DNA from: Acholeplasmataceae bacterium | GTDB taxonomy: Bacteria > Bacillota > Negativicutes > Acidaminococcales > Acidaminococcaceae | Direction: 5' to 3' | NCBI GenBank assembly: GCA_012744295.1 | Contig: JAAYIB010000165.1 | Coordinates: 1 to 13,686 of the forward strand | DNA: 13,686 nucleotides | In this document: positions 1-7,283 of the stretch, piece by piece | How positions within the stretch are numbered: position 1 is the stretch's first letter | Layout: each line of letters opens with the position of its first letter | Translations under genes and position numbers: made by a program | Notes under the pieces: generated by a model | The model's database searches: none | Told to the model about the DNA's origin: nothing | The model's input: the letters and a program-made list of their open reading frames with translations, nothing else

Positions 1-64
1 AAATATTATAATCTTCTATACCTTTTAGCAAAATCCTTTATTTTGCTTTACCCCCATAGCAAGC

Positions 65-94
65 AAAAAATCCCCCAAACCAAAGTCTGGGGGA
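65..94 (-). terminator. Rho-independent terminator of the rlmD-type gene
   Basis: Read on the minus strand, positions 94-85 and 80-71 form a 10-bp stem (one G-U pair) closed by a 4-nt loop. Six T residues follow at once (70-65). It lies about 55 nt after the stop codon of the methyltransferase gene, the expected place and form for an intrinsic terminator. Further left, 27-34 and 40-47 form an 8-bp AT-rich inverted repeat with no clear role. Confidence 0.88.
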
Positions 95-149
95 ACATAA
101 ACCACATATTGAAATTATTTGTAAATCCACAAAGCCTTATAGTTACTGG

Positions 150-1517
150 CTATTTTCGTTCTATCAACGCCACGCACTCGACGTGGGCGGTTTGCGGGAA
201 CATATCCACGGGCTGGACAACGGGAACATTATAACCGTGATTGCTTAAATAGGCTAAATCTCTGGCTAAAGTCGAAGGATTGCAGGATACGTATACAATG
301 CGTTTTGGCTGGACGTGAACAATCGAACTCAAAACACGTTCCTCGCAACCCGCGCGCGGCGGATCAAGCAAAACAACATCCGGCTTTATTCCCTGCTCTG
401 AAAGTTCGGGTAATTTTTTAGCCGCGTCGCCTAAAAGAAATGTTGCATTGTCACAGTGATTGTCTTCGGCATTCCTGTGGGCGTCTGTAATTGCAGGCGC
501 GACGATTTCAATGCCGTAAACTGCCTTGGCATGCCTCGCAAGAAATAAAGATATTGTCCCGGTACCGCAATAAACGTCGAATACAATCTCTTTGCCCGTT
601 AGGCCCGCAAACTCTACCGCCTTATTGTATAGCTTTTCAGCCTGTTCGCTGTTAACCTGGAAAAAAGACTGTGCCGAGATATTGAACTTTAAACTTCCGA
701 GCGTGTCGCGAATAGTGCTTTTACCGTATATAAGCCTGTCCTTTAAACCCATGATGACATTGGTATGTCTTTTGTTAATGTTTTGGATTAAACTTTTCAA
801 GCCCGGAATATTTTCCCTGAGCATTTTGGTCAACTCTTTTACATGTGGTATATCATAAGTTGCCGTGACTAAAACCACCATGACGTCGCCCGTATGAACG
901 CCAACTCTTCCCATTACATGCCTGACGATGCCGGTTCCCTTATCCTCGTTATAGGCAGGAATACGATATTTCTGCATCCATTCTCGCACTACTCCGATAA
1001 TTTGGTTGTTTTTCTCCTTCTGAATAAAACAGTTATCGACATTGACTACACGATGCGTGGCAGCGGCAAAACAGCCTATTTTTAGTTTTCCTTCATTAAC
1101 AGCAACCGGAAACTGCATTTTGTTGCGATAATAAAAAGGCTCTTTGGCGCCGATTGTCGGCAGAACCTCCGTTTCATGCAAGCCGCCGATTCTTTGAAGC
1201 GCATCTTTAACCTGCTGTTTCTTTATCGCAAGCTGCCCATCGTACTTCAAATGCTGCAGCTGACAGCCTCCACATTCCTCATAAACGGGGCACAACGGCA
1301 AGCACCTCGCGTCTGAAGCGTCTTGTATGCTGACAACCGTTCCCTTGGCGTAAGTTTTCTTAACCGTTCTTAGCTTAACGACTGCCTTTTCTCCGGGCAA
1401 TGCGCCTTCCGCAAAAATAGTGAAGCCTTCTGTCTTGCCAACGCCTTCCCCGGCGCTGCCGAGTCCGGTAATTCTTACTTCGGGCGCCTGTCCTACGCGC
1501 CATCCGTTCTTTTCCAT
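150..1517 (-). CDS. rlmD: 23S rRNA (uracil-C5)-methyltransferase, RlmD/RlmCD type
   Basis: This SAM-dependent enzyme makes 5-methyluridine in 23S rRNA (U1939; Gram-positive RlmCD members also modify U747). The 455-residue length is usual. An N-terminal TRAM-like beta domain covers about residues 10-65. The [4Fe-4S] cysteines are C76, C82 and C85 (C-x5-C-x2-C) plus C163. The methyltransferase fold shows DVYCGTG at 314-320 for SAM binding and DPPRAG at 385-390. SCNP at 411-414 carries the catalytic nucleophile C412. The start ATG is preceded by GGAGAG at good spacing. A TATAAT at 1580-1585 (minus strand) could be its -10 box, but I see no good -35. The gene appears to be monocistronic within the window. 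Family assignment is very secure. RlmD versus RlmCD cannot be settled by reading alone. Confidence 0.95.
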   Translation of the reverse strand: MEKNGWRVGQAPEVRITGLGSAGEGVGKTEGFTIFAEGALPGEKAVVKLRTVKKTYAKGTVVSIQDASDARCLPLCPVYEECGGCQLQHLKYDGQLAIKKQQVKDALQRIGGLHETEVLPTIGAKEPFYYRNKMQFPVAVNEGKLKIGCFAAATHRVVNVDNCFIQKEKNNQIIGVVREWMQKYRIPAYNEDKGTGIVRHVMGRVGVHTGDVMVVLVTATYDIPHVKELTKMLRENIPGLKSLIQNINKRHTNVIMGLKDRLIYGKSTIRDTLGSLKFNISAQSFFQVNSEQAEKLYNKAVEFAGLTGKEIVFDVYCGTGTISLFLARHAKAVYGIEIVAPAITDAHRNAEDNHCDNATFLLGDAAKKLPELSEQGIKPDVVLLDPPRAGCEERVLSSIVHVQPKRIVYVSCNPSTLARDLAYLSNHGYNVPVVQPVDMFPQTAHVECVALIERK

Positions 1518-1604
1518 TGTATTCTCTCCATTTTGTGAATCTGTTTTCTATCGGATCTTGTGCCTATATTCCTCCTAACATTATAGCCGATGACGACCAA
1601 CAAG

Positions 1605-1650
1605 AAAAGCGGGAAACGCCGATGGTAAATCCGCCGGTGTCTCCCGCTTT
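1605..1650 (-). terminator. Probable terminator after rubrerythrin
   Basis: Positions 1606-1614 and 1642-1650 are a perfect 9-bp inverted repeat (AAAGCGGGA / TCCCGCTTT). Partial extra pairing exists inside, and the loop is longer than ideal. On the minus strand the stem runs into TTTTCTTG. It lies between the rubrerythrin stop (1689) and the next gene, so it probably ends the perR-rbr transcript. Confidence 0.6.
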
Positions 1651-1688
1651 AAAATTGCTTTTCAGTCATTAAGTTCTTTTACCTCAAG

Positions 1689-2228
1689 TTAGAAATTGCT
1701 TGGTTTGATTTGGAAATATGCTTTCGGATGATCGCAGACCGGGCATTTTTCCGGGGCACATTTAGCCATTACCACGTGTCCGCAGTTAGCGCAAATCCAG
1801 ACTTGTTCTTCTTCACGAGCGAAAACAACTCCGTTTTCGATATTGGAAAGCAGGTGCAGATATCTTTTTTCGTGACCGTTTTCAATGGCCGCAACAGCTC
1901 TAAAAAGATACGCCAGTCTTGCAAAGCCTTCGTCTTCGGCTGTCCTTGCAAAGCCTGCATACATTTCGGACCATTCGTAGTTCTCGCCGTCGGCAGCGTC
2001 CTTAAGATTCACCATTGTGTCGGGTATGCCGTCATGCAGCGCTTTAAACCAGAGCTTCGCGTGTTCCTTCTCATTGCCGGAGGTTTCCGAGAAAATGTCC
2101 GCAATTTGATTGTAGCCTTCGCTTTTTGCCTTGCTTGCGTAGTAAGAATACTTAATCGCGGCCTGCGCCTCACCGGCAAATGCTGTCTTCAGATTTTCTT
2201 CGGTTTTTGTGCCTTTCAGGTTTAACAT
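1689..2228 (-). CDS. rbr: Rubrerythrin
   Basis: Rubrerythrin is a cytoplasmic peroxidase of anaerobes that reduces hydrogen peroxide at a non-haem diiron centre, taking electrons through a rubredoxin-like iron. The N-terminal ferritin-like four-helix domain shows E20, the E53-x-x-H56 pair, an acidic stretch around E98-E100, and E116-x-x-H119. The C-terminal rubredoxin-like knuckles are C146-x2-C149 and C162-x2-C165. The 179-residue length is typical. I chose the ATG at 2228 because GGAGG at 2242-2238 sits 9 nt before it. A TTG six bases upstream is open but only 3 nt from the Shine-Dalgarno, too close. The gene lies 50 nt after the perR-like gene with no terminator between, so the two are probably co-transcribed and peroxide- or iron-responsive. 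Confidence 0.96.
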   Translation of the reverse strand: MLNLKGTKTEENLKTAFAGEAQAAIKYSYYASKAKSEGYNQIADIFSETSGNEKEHAKLWFKALHDGIPDTMVNLKDAADGENYEWSEMYAGFARTAEDEGFARLAYLFRAVAAIENGHEKRYLHLLSNIENGVVFAREEEQVWICANCGHVVMAKCAPEKCPVCDHPKAYFQIKPSNF

Positions 2229-2278
2229 TGTCAATCTCCTCCATATTTATAATATAGTTAACCACATCGCCTGTTCCT

Positions 2279-2683
2279 TCATTTCCCCTGCCGACAGTTA
2301 CTGACAGTCCTGCATGCGGGGCAAAGCCCGGAAAAAACAATGTCGTGACTATCTACATTGTAACCGTAAGCATTGGCTGCTGTTTCGTCAAGCTGCGGCT
2401 GATAGGGCATCGGCATGTCGGCAATGGTGCCGCATACCTTACAACGGAAATGATAATGGGCGTCAAGGATGCAGTCAAACCGATCGGCCTCCCCCGAAGC
2501 TGCCAAGCGTACCAGAACTCCGTTCTCAACAAGCAATCCGACGTTTCGGTATACTGTTGCCTTACTGATGCCGGGATATTTCTCCACAATACAGGCATAT
2601 ATCTCGGCAACTGTGGGATGATTATTCAAAGCACGCACTGCATCTATTACTAACTGCTTCTGTATGGTGTTCCGCGTCGCCAT
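2279..2683 (-). CDS. perR: Fur-superfamily regulator, PerR-like
   Basis: This is a metal-dependent winged-helix DNA-binding repressor, 134 residues. The recognition helix region is about 39-55. The structural zinc site is C81-x2-C84 with C121-x2-C124. Aligned with Bacillus subtilis PerR, all five regulatory-metal ligands are present: H22 (H37), D70 (D85), H76 (H91), H78 (H93) and D89 (D104). Aspartate at the last position marks the peroxide sensor, where Fur usually has glutamate. Against that, the residue matching PerR N61 in the DNA-reading helix is R46, as in Fur. I chose the ATG at 2683, which follows GAGGG at good spacing, over an upstream TTG at 2701. It precedes rubrerythrin, a classic PerR target in anaerobes. 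Superfamily is certain, and PerR rather than Fur is likely but not proven. Confidence 0.85.
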   Translation of the reverse strand: MATRNTIQKQLVIDAVRALNNHPTVAEIYACIVEKYPGISKATVYRNVGLLVENGVLVRLAASGEADRFDCILDAHYHFRCKVCGTIADMPMPYQPQLDETAANAYGYNVDSHDIVFSGLCPACRTVSNCRQGK

Positions 2684-2698
2684 AATTTCGCCCTCATT

Positions 2699-2713
2699 CA
2701 ATAATCATTCTCA
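2699..2713 (-). promoter_or_regulatory. Fur/PerR-box-like site at the perR start point
   Basis: The minus strand reads TGAGAATGATTATTG, a 7-1-7 arrangement. By eye it matches the B. subtilis Fur box TGATAATnATTATCA at 11 of 14 fixed positions and the PerR box TTATAATnATTATAA at 10 of 14. It begins at the start point predicted from the promoter next to it and ends just before the Shine-Dalgarno. A repressor bound here would block its own transcription. Autoregulation is inferred from position, not shown. Confidence 0.5.
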
Positions 2714-2719
2714 AATAGT

Positions 2720-2749
2720 ATTATAATTGTTTTTGTTAGGCAAAGTCAA
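2720..2749 (-). promoter_or_regulatory. Promoter of perR-rbr
   Basis: On the minus strand TTGACT (2749-2744) and a perfect TATAAT (2725-2720) are separated by 18 bp. This is a good housekeeping-sigma promoter. The predicted start point is near 2713, about 30 nt before the perR start codon. Confidence 0.75.
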
Positions 2750-2844
2750 CCGTAAACTAATTTTGCAAACTTAAAACCGGTTTTTTTCTGAAGTTTTCCT
2801 CAAGTAAAATTTTAAATCAAATTCTATTGTATTTTTGTCTATTT

Positions 2845-2850
2845 TATACT
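2845..2850 (+). promoter_or_regulatory. Candidate -10 box for feoAB
   Basis: TATACT is the best -10 candidate in the AT-rich divergent region, about 70 nt before the feoA start. No convincing -35 hexamer lies 16-18 bp upstream, which would fit a promoter needing an activator. The true promoter may also lie elsewhere in 2750-2900. I see no strong Fur box beside it. Confidence 0.3.
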
Positions 2851-2919
2851 AAACTAATTAGAGATGTTTGTTTTTTTTTACATTTGAGTTAGCATATGCA
2901 AACCGAAAGGAAGAATAGA

Positions 2920-3150
2920 ATGACGCTTGACGAACTGCGGATCGGCAGCACTGCCACAATAACAAAAGTCGGCGGTTTTGGCCCTTTGCGCCGCCGACTG
3001 CTTGATATGGGCCTGACGCCCAAAACAAAAATCATGGTACGCAAAAAAGCGCCTTTGGGTGACCCTATTGAAATCTTCCTGCGGGGCTACGAACTCACCA
3101 TCAGACTGGAAGATGCAAACAAGATCGAGATCAGCGAGGTGTCTGCATGA
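2920..3150 (+). CDS. feoA: Ferrous iron transport protein A
   Basis: FeoA is a small cytoplasmic SH3-like protein that works with the FeoB permease in Fe(II) uptake. The 76-residue sequence has the family pattern of beta strands and the conserved stretch LRRRLLDMGLTP at about 23-34. I chose the ATG at 2920 because AGGA sits 8 nt before it. An upstream in-frame ATG at 2896 has no usable Shine-Dalgarno and would add eight residues the family lacks. Its stop overlaps the feoB start by 4 nt (ATGA), so the two are translationally coupled. Family certain, start likely. Confidence 0.94.
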   Translation: MTLDELRIGSTATITKVGGFGPLRRRLLDMGLTPKTKIMVRKKAPLGDPIEIFLRGYELTIRLEDANKIEISEVSA

Positions 3151-5168
3151 AATTGACCTTTGCGCTTGTCGGCAATCAAAACTCCGGGAAGAGCACTCTT
3201 TTTAACCAACTGACCGGCAGCAATCAGCACGTGGGTAACTTTCCCGGCGTAACCGTCAAAAAGAAGGAAGGCCGCCTGACCGGCAACCCGGACGTTACAA
3301 TCATCGACTTGCCGGGGATATATTCTCTTTCACCTTACTCACTTGAAGAAATCGTTACTCGTGACCTTTTACTGCGTGAAAAACCTGATGCTATCATCAA
3401 CATCCTCGACGCTACAAACATCGAGAGAAGTCTCTATCTTTCTTTGCAGGCTATGGAGCTTAATCTTCCCATGATAATTGCCTTGAACATGATGGATGAG
3501 ATTGTAACCAGCGGCGGTTCCATAGATATCCAGAAGCTTGAGGAAACGCTTGGGGTTCCCGTTGTGCCAATTTCAGCAAGCAAAAACGAGGGGATCAACG
3601 AACTTTTAATTCGCGCGCTAAAGCTCGCGGAAGCCCGCACCCTGCCAAAAAGGCTTGACTTCTGCACCGGTGAAACCCATCGCGCCATTCACACCGTTTC
3701 ACACTTAATTGAGCCAAAGGTAAGAGCGAAAGGCCTTCCGCTGCGGTTTTCCGCGACAAAGCTGATAGAGGGTGATGAACTTTTAGCCGGAGAACTGCAG
3801 TTAACGGATAATGAACTTGATATTATCAGCCATGTCACGGATGACATGGAAAAGACTCTGGAAACCGATCGGGAGGCGGCATTAGCCGATATGCGCTACT
3901 GTTACATCGAGAATCTTTGCGCCCTAACAGTGCATAAGCCGGTTGAAACGTTGGCGCAAAGCCGCTCACATGCAATTGATAAATATTTGACGCACAAATA
4001 TTATGCAATTCCGATTTTCCTTGCGACCATGGCAGTTGTCTTTTGGCTTACCTTCGATGTCATCGGCGCCTTTTTGAGCGACTGGCTTGAAACCGGAATA
4101 GGAGAAATTGTTGCTTTGACGGATGAAGCCTTGAAGTCTTCAGGCGTCAGTGCTCCTGTGCACTCCCTGATTATCGACGGTGTTCTTGCCGGTATCGGCA
4201 GTGTCCTTTCCTTCCTGCCGCTTATTGTAACTCTGTTCTTTTTTCTTTCGATGCTGGAAGATACCGGCTATATGGCCCGAATTGCCTTCGTTATGGATAA
4301 GATACTGCGAAAAATCGGGTTGTCGGGCGCCTCTTTCGTTCCAATGCTGATCGGCTTTGGCTGTACGGTTCCTGCAATTTTAGCGACGAGGACGCTTCCG
4401 AGCGAACGTGACCGCAAAATAACGATCATCTTGACGCCTTTCATGTCTTGTAGTGCCAAGCTGCCTATTTACGGTGTCTTTGTTGCCGCCTTCTTTCCGG
4501 ATAATCCGGCCCTTGTCATGGTTTCACTTTATATTCTTGGCATTTTGGTTGCGATAATCTCCGGCCTTTTGCTGAAGGTCTTTATTTACAAGGGCAAACC
4601 GGTTCCCTTTGTCATGGAACTTCCGGCTTACCGTTTCCCCACAATCAAGAATGTTGCGCTGCATATGTGGGAAAAGGGCAAAGATTTTCTCTACAGAGCC
4701 TTTACCATAATCTTTCTGGCCAGCATCGTCATCTGGCTTCTCCAAAATTTTGACTTCCGCTTCCACATGGTAGAGAATGCTGAAGGAAGCATGCTGGCAG
4801 ACATTGGCAACTTCATTGCCCCATTCTTCGCTCCCCTTGGCTTCGGGGATTGGAAATCAGCAACCGCGCTGCTTACGGGACTAACCGCTAAAGAAGTTGT
4901 AATAAGCACACTTGCTGTGCTTACAGGCACCGGCAATGACGCGTCTGCAACCGCTAATGCCTTATCGACGCTTTATACGCCGCTGACGGCATATTCCTTC
5001 CTGACCTTTACCTTGCTTTACGTTCCCTGTATTGCGGCCGTGACAGCTATTTACAAAGAAATGGGTTCTTTCCGCCAGACATTCTTTACGGTAGCCTACC
5101 AAATCGGCGTTGCCTGGCTTTCCGCTTTTGGCGTTTACAACATAGGCCTGCTTTGCGGCTACAATTAG
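3147..5168 (+). CDS. feoB: Ferrous iron transport protein B (Fe2+ permease)
   Basis: FeoB is the inner-membrane Fe(II) transporter with an N-terminal G domain. G1 is G9-S16 (GNQNSGKS), where Q11 replaces the more usual proline. G2 contains T36, G3 is DLPG at 54-57, and G4 is NMMD at 114-117. G5 is SAS shortly after residue 140. A guanine-dissociation-inhibitor-like helical region follows to about 270. The rest is a multi-span membrane region with the two conserved Gate blocks, one around GFGCTVPAILATRTLP and a later one around LTAKEVVIS. The 673-residue length is at the short end, and the protein stops soon after the last membrane span without the cysteine-rich tail of some homologues. No feoC follows. 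Expression is probably iron-responsive through a Fur-family protein, possibly the divergent regulator. Confidence 0.97.
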   Translation: MKLTFALVGNQNSGKSTLFNQLTGSNQHVGNFPGVTVKKKEGRLTGNPDVTIIDLPGIYSLSPYSLEEIVTRDLLLREKPDAIINILDATNIERSLYLSLQAMELNLPMIIALNMMDEIVTSGGSIDIQKLEETLGVPVVPISASKNEGINELLIRALKLAEARTLPKRLDFCTGETHRAIHTVSHLIEPKVRAKGLPLRFSATKLIEGDELLAGELQLTDNELDIISHVTDDMEKTLETDREAALADMRYCYIENLCALTVHKPVETLAQSRSHAIDKYLTHKYYAIPIFLATMAVVFWLTFDVIGAFLSDWLETGIGEIVALTDEALKSSGVSAPVHSLIIDGVLAGIGSVLSFLPLIVTLFFFLSMLEDTGYMARIAFVMDKILRKIGLSGASFVPMLIGFGCTVPAILATRTLPSERDRKITIILTPFMSCSAKLPIYGVFVAAFFPDNPALVMVSLYILGILVAIISGLLLKVFIYKGKPVPFVMELPAYRFPTIKNVALHMWEKGKDFLYRAFTIIFLASIVIWLLQNFDFRFHMVENAEGSMLADIGNFIAPFFAPLGFGDWKSATALLTGLTAKEVVISTLAVLTGTGNDASATANALSTLYTPLTAYSFLTFTLLYVPCIAAVTAIYKEMGSFRQTFFTVAYQIGVAWLSAFGVYNIGLLCGYN

Positions 5169-5179
5169 AAGTATAAACT

Positions 5180-5230
5180 AAAGGGGCTGTCTCAAAATGG
5201 TTTCAAAACCTATTTGAGGCAGCCCCTTTT
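5180..5230 (+). terminator. Strong hairpin terminator between feoB and the convergent unit
   Basis: Positions 5180-5196 and 5213-5229 form a 17-bp stem with one G-U pair, followed on the plus strand by TTTTATATTTT. It sits 12 nt after the feoB stop and just past the stop of the convergent minus-strand gene. On the minus strand the tail is TTTAGTTT, so it may act both ways but suits feoB best. Confidence 0.88.
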
Positions 5231-5240
5231 ATATTTTCCT

Positions 5241-6308
5241 TCATTCCTCAACAGTTTCAAAAAACAACCTTATCGGCAGATTTGATGCTCCGGGTGGCGA
5301 AAAAAGTATGCGGCCTTCCGTGAAACCGTCCTCCTCGGCAATTACTATTGTCTCGCTGCCCGTCTTGCCAAAGGCCGTTTCCTTCTGTGGGAACAGCACA
5401 AATTGTTCTTCGCCGTTGCTGCTGACCCTTCCCGCCCCTGCAAACCAGCCTCCCCAGGGGTTTAACCTGATCCTAATGCGTTGTTCTCCCTTGATTTTAT
5501 ACCGAATATCATAGACAATGCCATAATTGCCGTAATTGACAACTCTTTTCCCTGTTGTGGCATCGATGCCCGCCGCGTAAACATCGTAAACATTATCTGC
5601 TATCAAAACACCTACAATTTTACCCTCGTCAGGCTTATAGGATTTTTTAAGATCGACGATTCTGTCCGCAAGCGGGAAAGTCCCCCTGAGCACGTTTCCA
5701 TCGTCGGGCGGAAGAATTCTTTCTTCTGTCAGGGCTTCCTTAATGTCTTTTTCCGGCCACGTCATCAGGACGGAAACCTCGAGCCTCCTGTCGGTACTGA
5801 AATCAAGCATACCGGTCACCAACTGGTCCTTCAGTGTAATTTGACCGACACCCGTCAGAATTTCCATGCTGCCGCCTGCCGGCACGTAAAAAACCTGATT
5901 GGGATAGTACCCGAAAAACTGACGCTGGACTTCCTTGCCGGCACGCAAATAATCGTAGTCAGGCTCTGCAATCCCTTTATTGCGAAAAATTATTTTTGCC
6001 GGCACGTTTTCCGTGTTACGCAACATTACCGCTATCTTCTTTGGAGCTGCCGTATCATTGACATGATGAAAGAACAGCCTCGCTTCTCCTATTACAATAT
6101 CTTGATACATGATGCCGTTTTCACGCACCATTTCCGGGCTGTCGGAAAAAACAAGCGTCGGTCCGTCTTGCCTGATCACGAGACGGCCCTCGTCATAAGC
6201 AGGAATACCTTTTCTCCAATTATGGCTTTTTGCCGCTTCCAAGCCCGCTACAGGCAACAAACTCGCTCCCGCGATCAATAAAACAAGAATTCTTATGTGG
6301 TTCTTCAT
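5241..6308 (-). CDS. Secreted protein of unknown function
   Basis: I do not recognise a named family. The 355-residue product starts with a clear Sec signal peptide: basic KNHIR, a hydrophobic stretch at about 7-22, and a probable signal-peptidase I site after A25. There is no lipobox cysteine and no later membrane segment, so it should be exported as a soluble or envelope-associated protein. The mature part looks rich in beta strand, with a tryptophan/glycine-rich segment NPWGGWFAGAG near residue 290. It lies 31 nt downstream of the transaldolase gene on the same strand with no terminator between, so the two probably share a transcript. That does not by itself imply a shared job. The start ATG follows a weak G-rich Shine-Dalgarno. 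Confidence 0.8.
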   Translation of the reverse strand: MKNHIRILVLLIAGASLLPVAGLEAAKSHNWRKGIPAYDEGRLVIRQDGPTLVFSDSPEMVRENGIMYQDIVIGEARLFFHHVNDTAAPKKIAVMLRNTENVPAKIIFRNKGIAEPDYDYLRAGKEVQRQFFGYYPNQVFYVPAGGSMEILTGVGQITLKDQLVTGMLDFSTDRRLEVSVLMTWPEKDIKEALTEERILPPDDGNVLRGTFPLADRIVDLKKSYKPDEGKIVGVLIADNVYDVYAAGIDATTGKRVVNYGNYGIVYDIRYKIKGEQRIRIRLNPWGGWFAGAGRVSSNGEEQFVLFPQKETAFGKTGSETIVIAEEDGFTEGRILFSPPGASNLPIRLFFETVEE

Positions 6309-6339
6309 CTTTTCCCCCGCGCAGCGTCTTTATGGCTTT

Positions 6340-7008
6340 TTATATTTTATGGCCGGCATTTGCCTTGCTCAGGCTTTCCTCGTAATCCTCAAGGAATTTC
6401 TTTAATCCCGCATCCGTCAGCTTGTGCCCAATCATTTCCCGGATAATCTTAGTCGGGATGGTTGCAATATCAACACCCGCCAGCATTGCCCTATGCACAT
6501 GATTCAAGTCACGAATGCTTGCCGCTATGATTTGAGCCTTGTAACCGTAATTCCTGAATATTGTTACCATATCTTCCACTATTTTCATACCGTCTTCGCC
6601 GATATCGTCCAAACGCCCGATGAAGGGGCTGACATATGACGCGCCTGCTTCAACTGCGAGCAGCGCCTGTGTCAGGCTGAAAACAAGCGTAACGTTAGTC
6701 CTGACGTTTTCCTTTTTAAGTAAGCGTACCGCCTTGAGACCTTCTACCGTACAAGGCAGCTTGACGACGACGTTTGGCGCTATAGATGCCAGGCTGCGTG
6801 CTTCTATAAGCATGCCCGGGCAGTCGGTGCTGATTACTTCCGCGCTGACCGGTCCTTCTATAAGACGACATATTTCGGCAATGACCTGTTCCTGTTGTCT
6901 GCCTGTCTTAGCTATCAGACTCGGGTTGGTCGTGACGCCGTAAACAATGCCCCAGTCTGCCAGCTCTGCTATTTCATTGGTGTTTGCTGTATCCATAAAA
7001 ATTTTCAT
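6340..7008 (-). CDS. tal: Transaldolase, small TalC/FSA-type
   Basis: This cytoplasmic enzyme of the non-oxidative pentose phosphate pathway moves a dihydroxyacetone unit between sugar phosphates through a Schiff base. The 222-residue TIM barrel aligns along its whole length with E. coli fructose-6-phosphate aldolase. The Schiff-base lysine is K83 in VVKLPCT. The two residues that separate aldolases from true transaldolases are both transaldolase-like: E57 where FSA has Q59, and F129 where FSA has Y131. The frame stays open for 57 codons upstream, but family alignment begins at MKIFMDT, so I place the start at 7008. Its Shine-Dalgarno (GGGAG) is about 13 nt away, a little far. A promoter lies at 7055-7084. 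The secreted-protein gene follows. Confidence 0.92.
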   Translation of the reverse strand: MKIFMDTANTNEIAELADWGIVYGVTTNPSLIAKTGRQQEQVIAEICRLIEGPVSAEVISTDCPGMLIEARSLASIAPNVVVKLPCTVEGLKAVRLLKKENVRTNVTLVFSLTQALLAVEAGASYVSPFIGRLDDIGEDGMKIVEDMVTIFRNYGYKAQIIAASIRDLNHVHRAMLAGVDIATIPTKIIREMIGHKLTDAGLKKFLEDYEESLSKANAGHKI

Positions 7009-7054
7009 ATGCCGGAAATCTCTCCCTTCAGCTTCTATCATGGTTATGACAATA

Positions 7055-7084
7055 ATTATACAACATAAACAGTTTGAAATCCAA
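7055..7084 (-). promoter_or_regulatory. Probable promoter of the transaldolase gene
   Basis: On the minus strand TTGGAT (7084-7079) and TATAAT (7060-7055) are 18 bp apart. The -10 is perfect and the -35 is weak. It would give a leader of about 40 nt before the 7008 start. Confidence 0.55.
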
Positions 7085-7283
7085 AAACAAAAAGAGCCAA
7101 TCAGGTCTCCGTGCTTTACGCCAATTGCAAAGTAAAGGTTTTTGACTTCTCTGCGGTTGTCATTTTTAGCCGCCAACACAGTGTGCAGCTATCCGAATCC
7201 CGCAGTTTGTCCTTTAACCGCACAGACTTAGCTGCGCGCTCACCTTCAACAGCAGGCTGTCAAGTCGGCAGAACTCCACCAGA
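7085..7283. other. Intergenic stretch without a recognised gene
   Basis: About 200 bp between the tRNA-Leu terminator and the transaldolase promoter. It is less AT-rich than the other intergenic regions here. Short open frames exist on both strands, but none has a Shine-Dalgarno or a recognisable product. I see no tRNA, riboswitch or long hairpin. Confidence 0.5.

Noticed and set aside
27..47. 8-bp AT-rich inverted repeat as a second terminator
   Set aside because: The stem is AT-only except for one GC pair each side and lacks a T tract. The real terminator at 65-94 is much stronger.
1571..1576. Strong AGGAGG on the minus strand upstream of the methyltransferase gene, as if for a leader peptide
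   Set aside because: No start codon follows at a usable distance, and it overlaps the start point predicted from the -10 box at 1580-1585, so it is probably coincidental.
1710..2225. 171-codon open frame on the plus strand
   Set aside because: It is fully antisense to rubrerythrin, whose metal-ligand motifs are unambiguous.
2710..2888. CTCAAAT (2710-2716) and ATTTGAG (2882-2888) as an inverted repeat bounding a mobile segment
   Set aside because: Seven bases of match in AT-rich DNA is expected by chance, and the interval contains only promoter sequence with no target-site duplication.
5481..6281. 266-codon open frame on the plus strand
   Set aside because: It is antisense to the signal-peptide protein gene, has no Shine-Dalgarno and no plausible protein composition. 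The minus-strand frame has a signal peptide, a fitting terminator and operon spacing.
7009..7179. In-frame N-terminal extension of the transaldolase
   Set aside because: It would add 57 residues unlike any small transaldolase and read through the promoter at 7055-7084. Family alignment starts at 7008.
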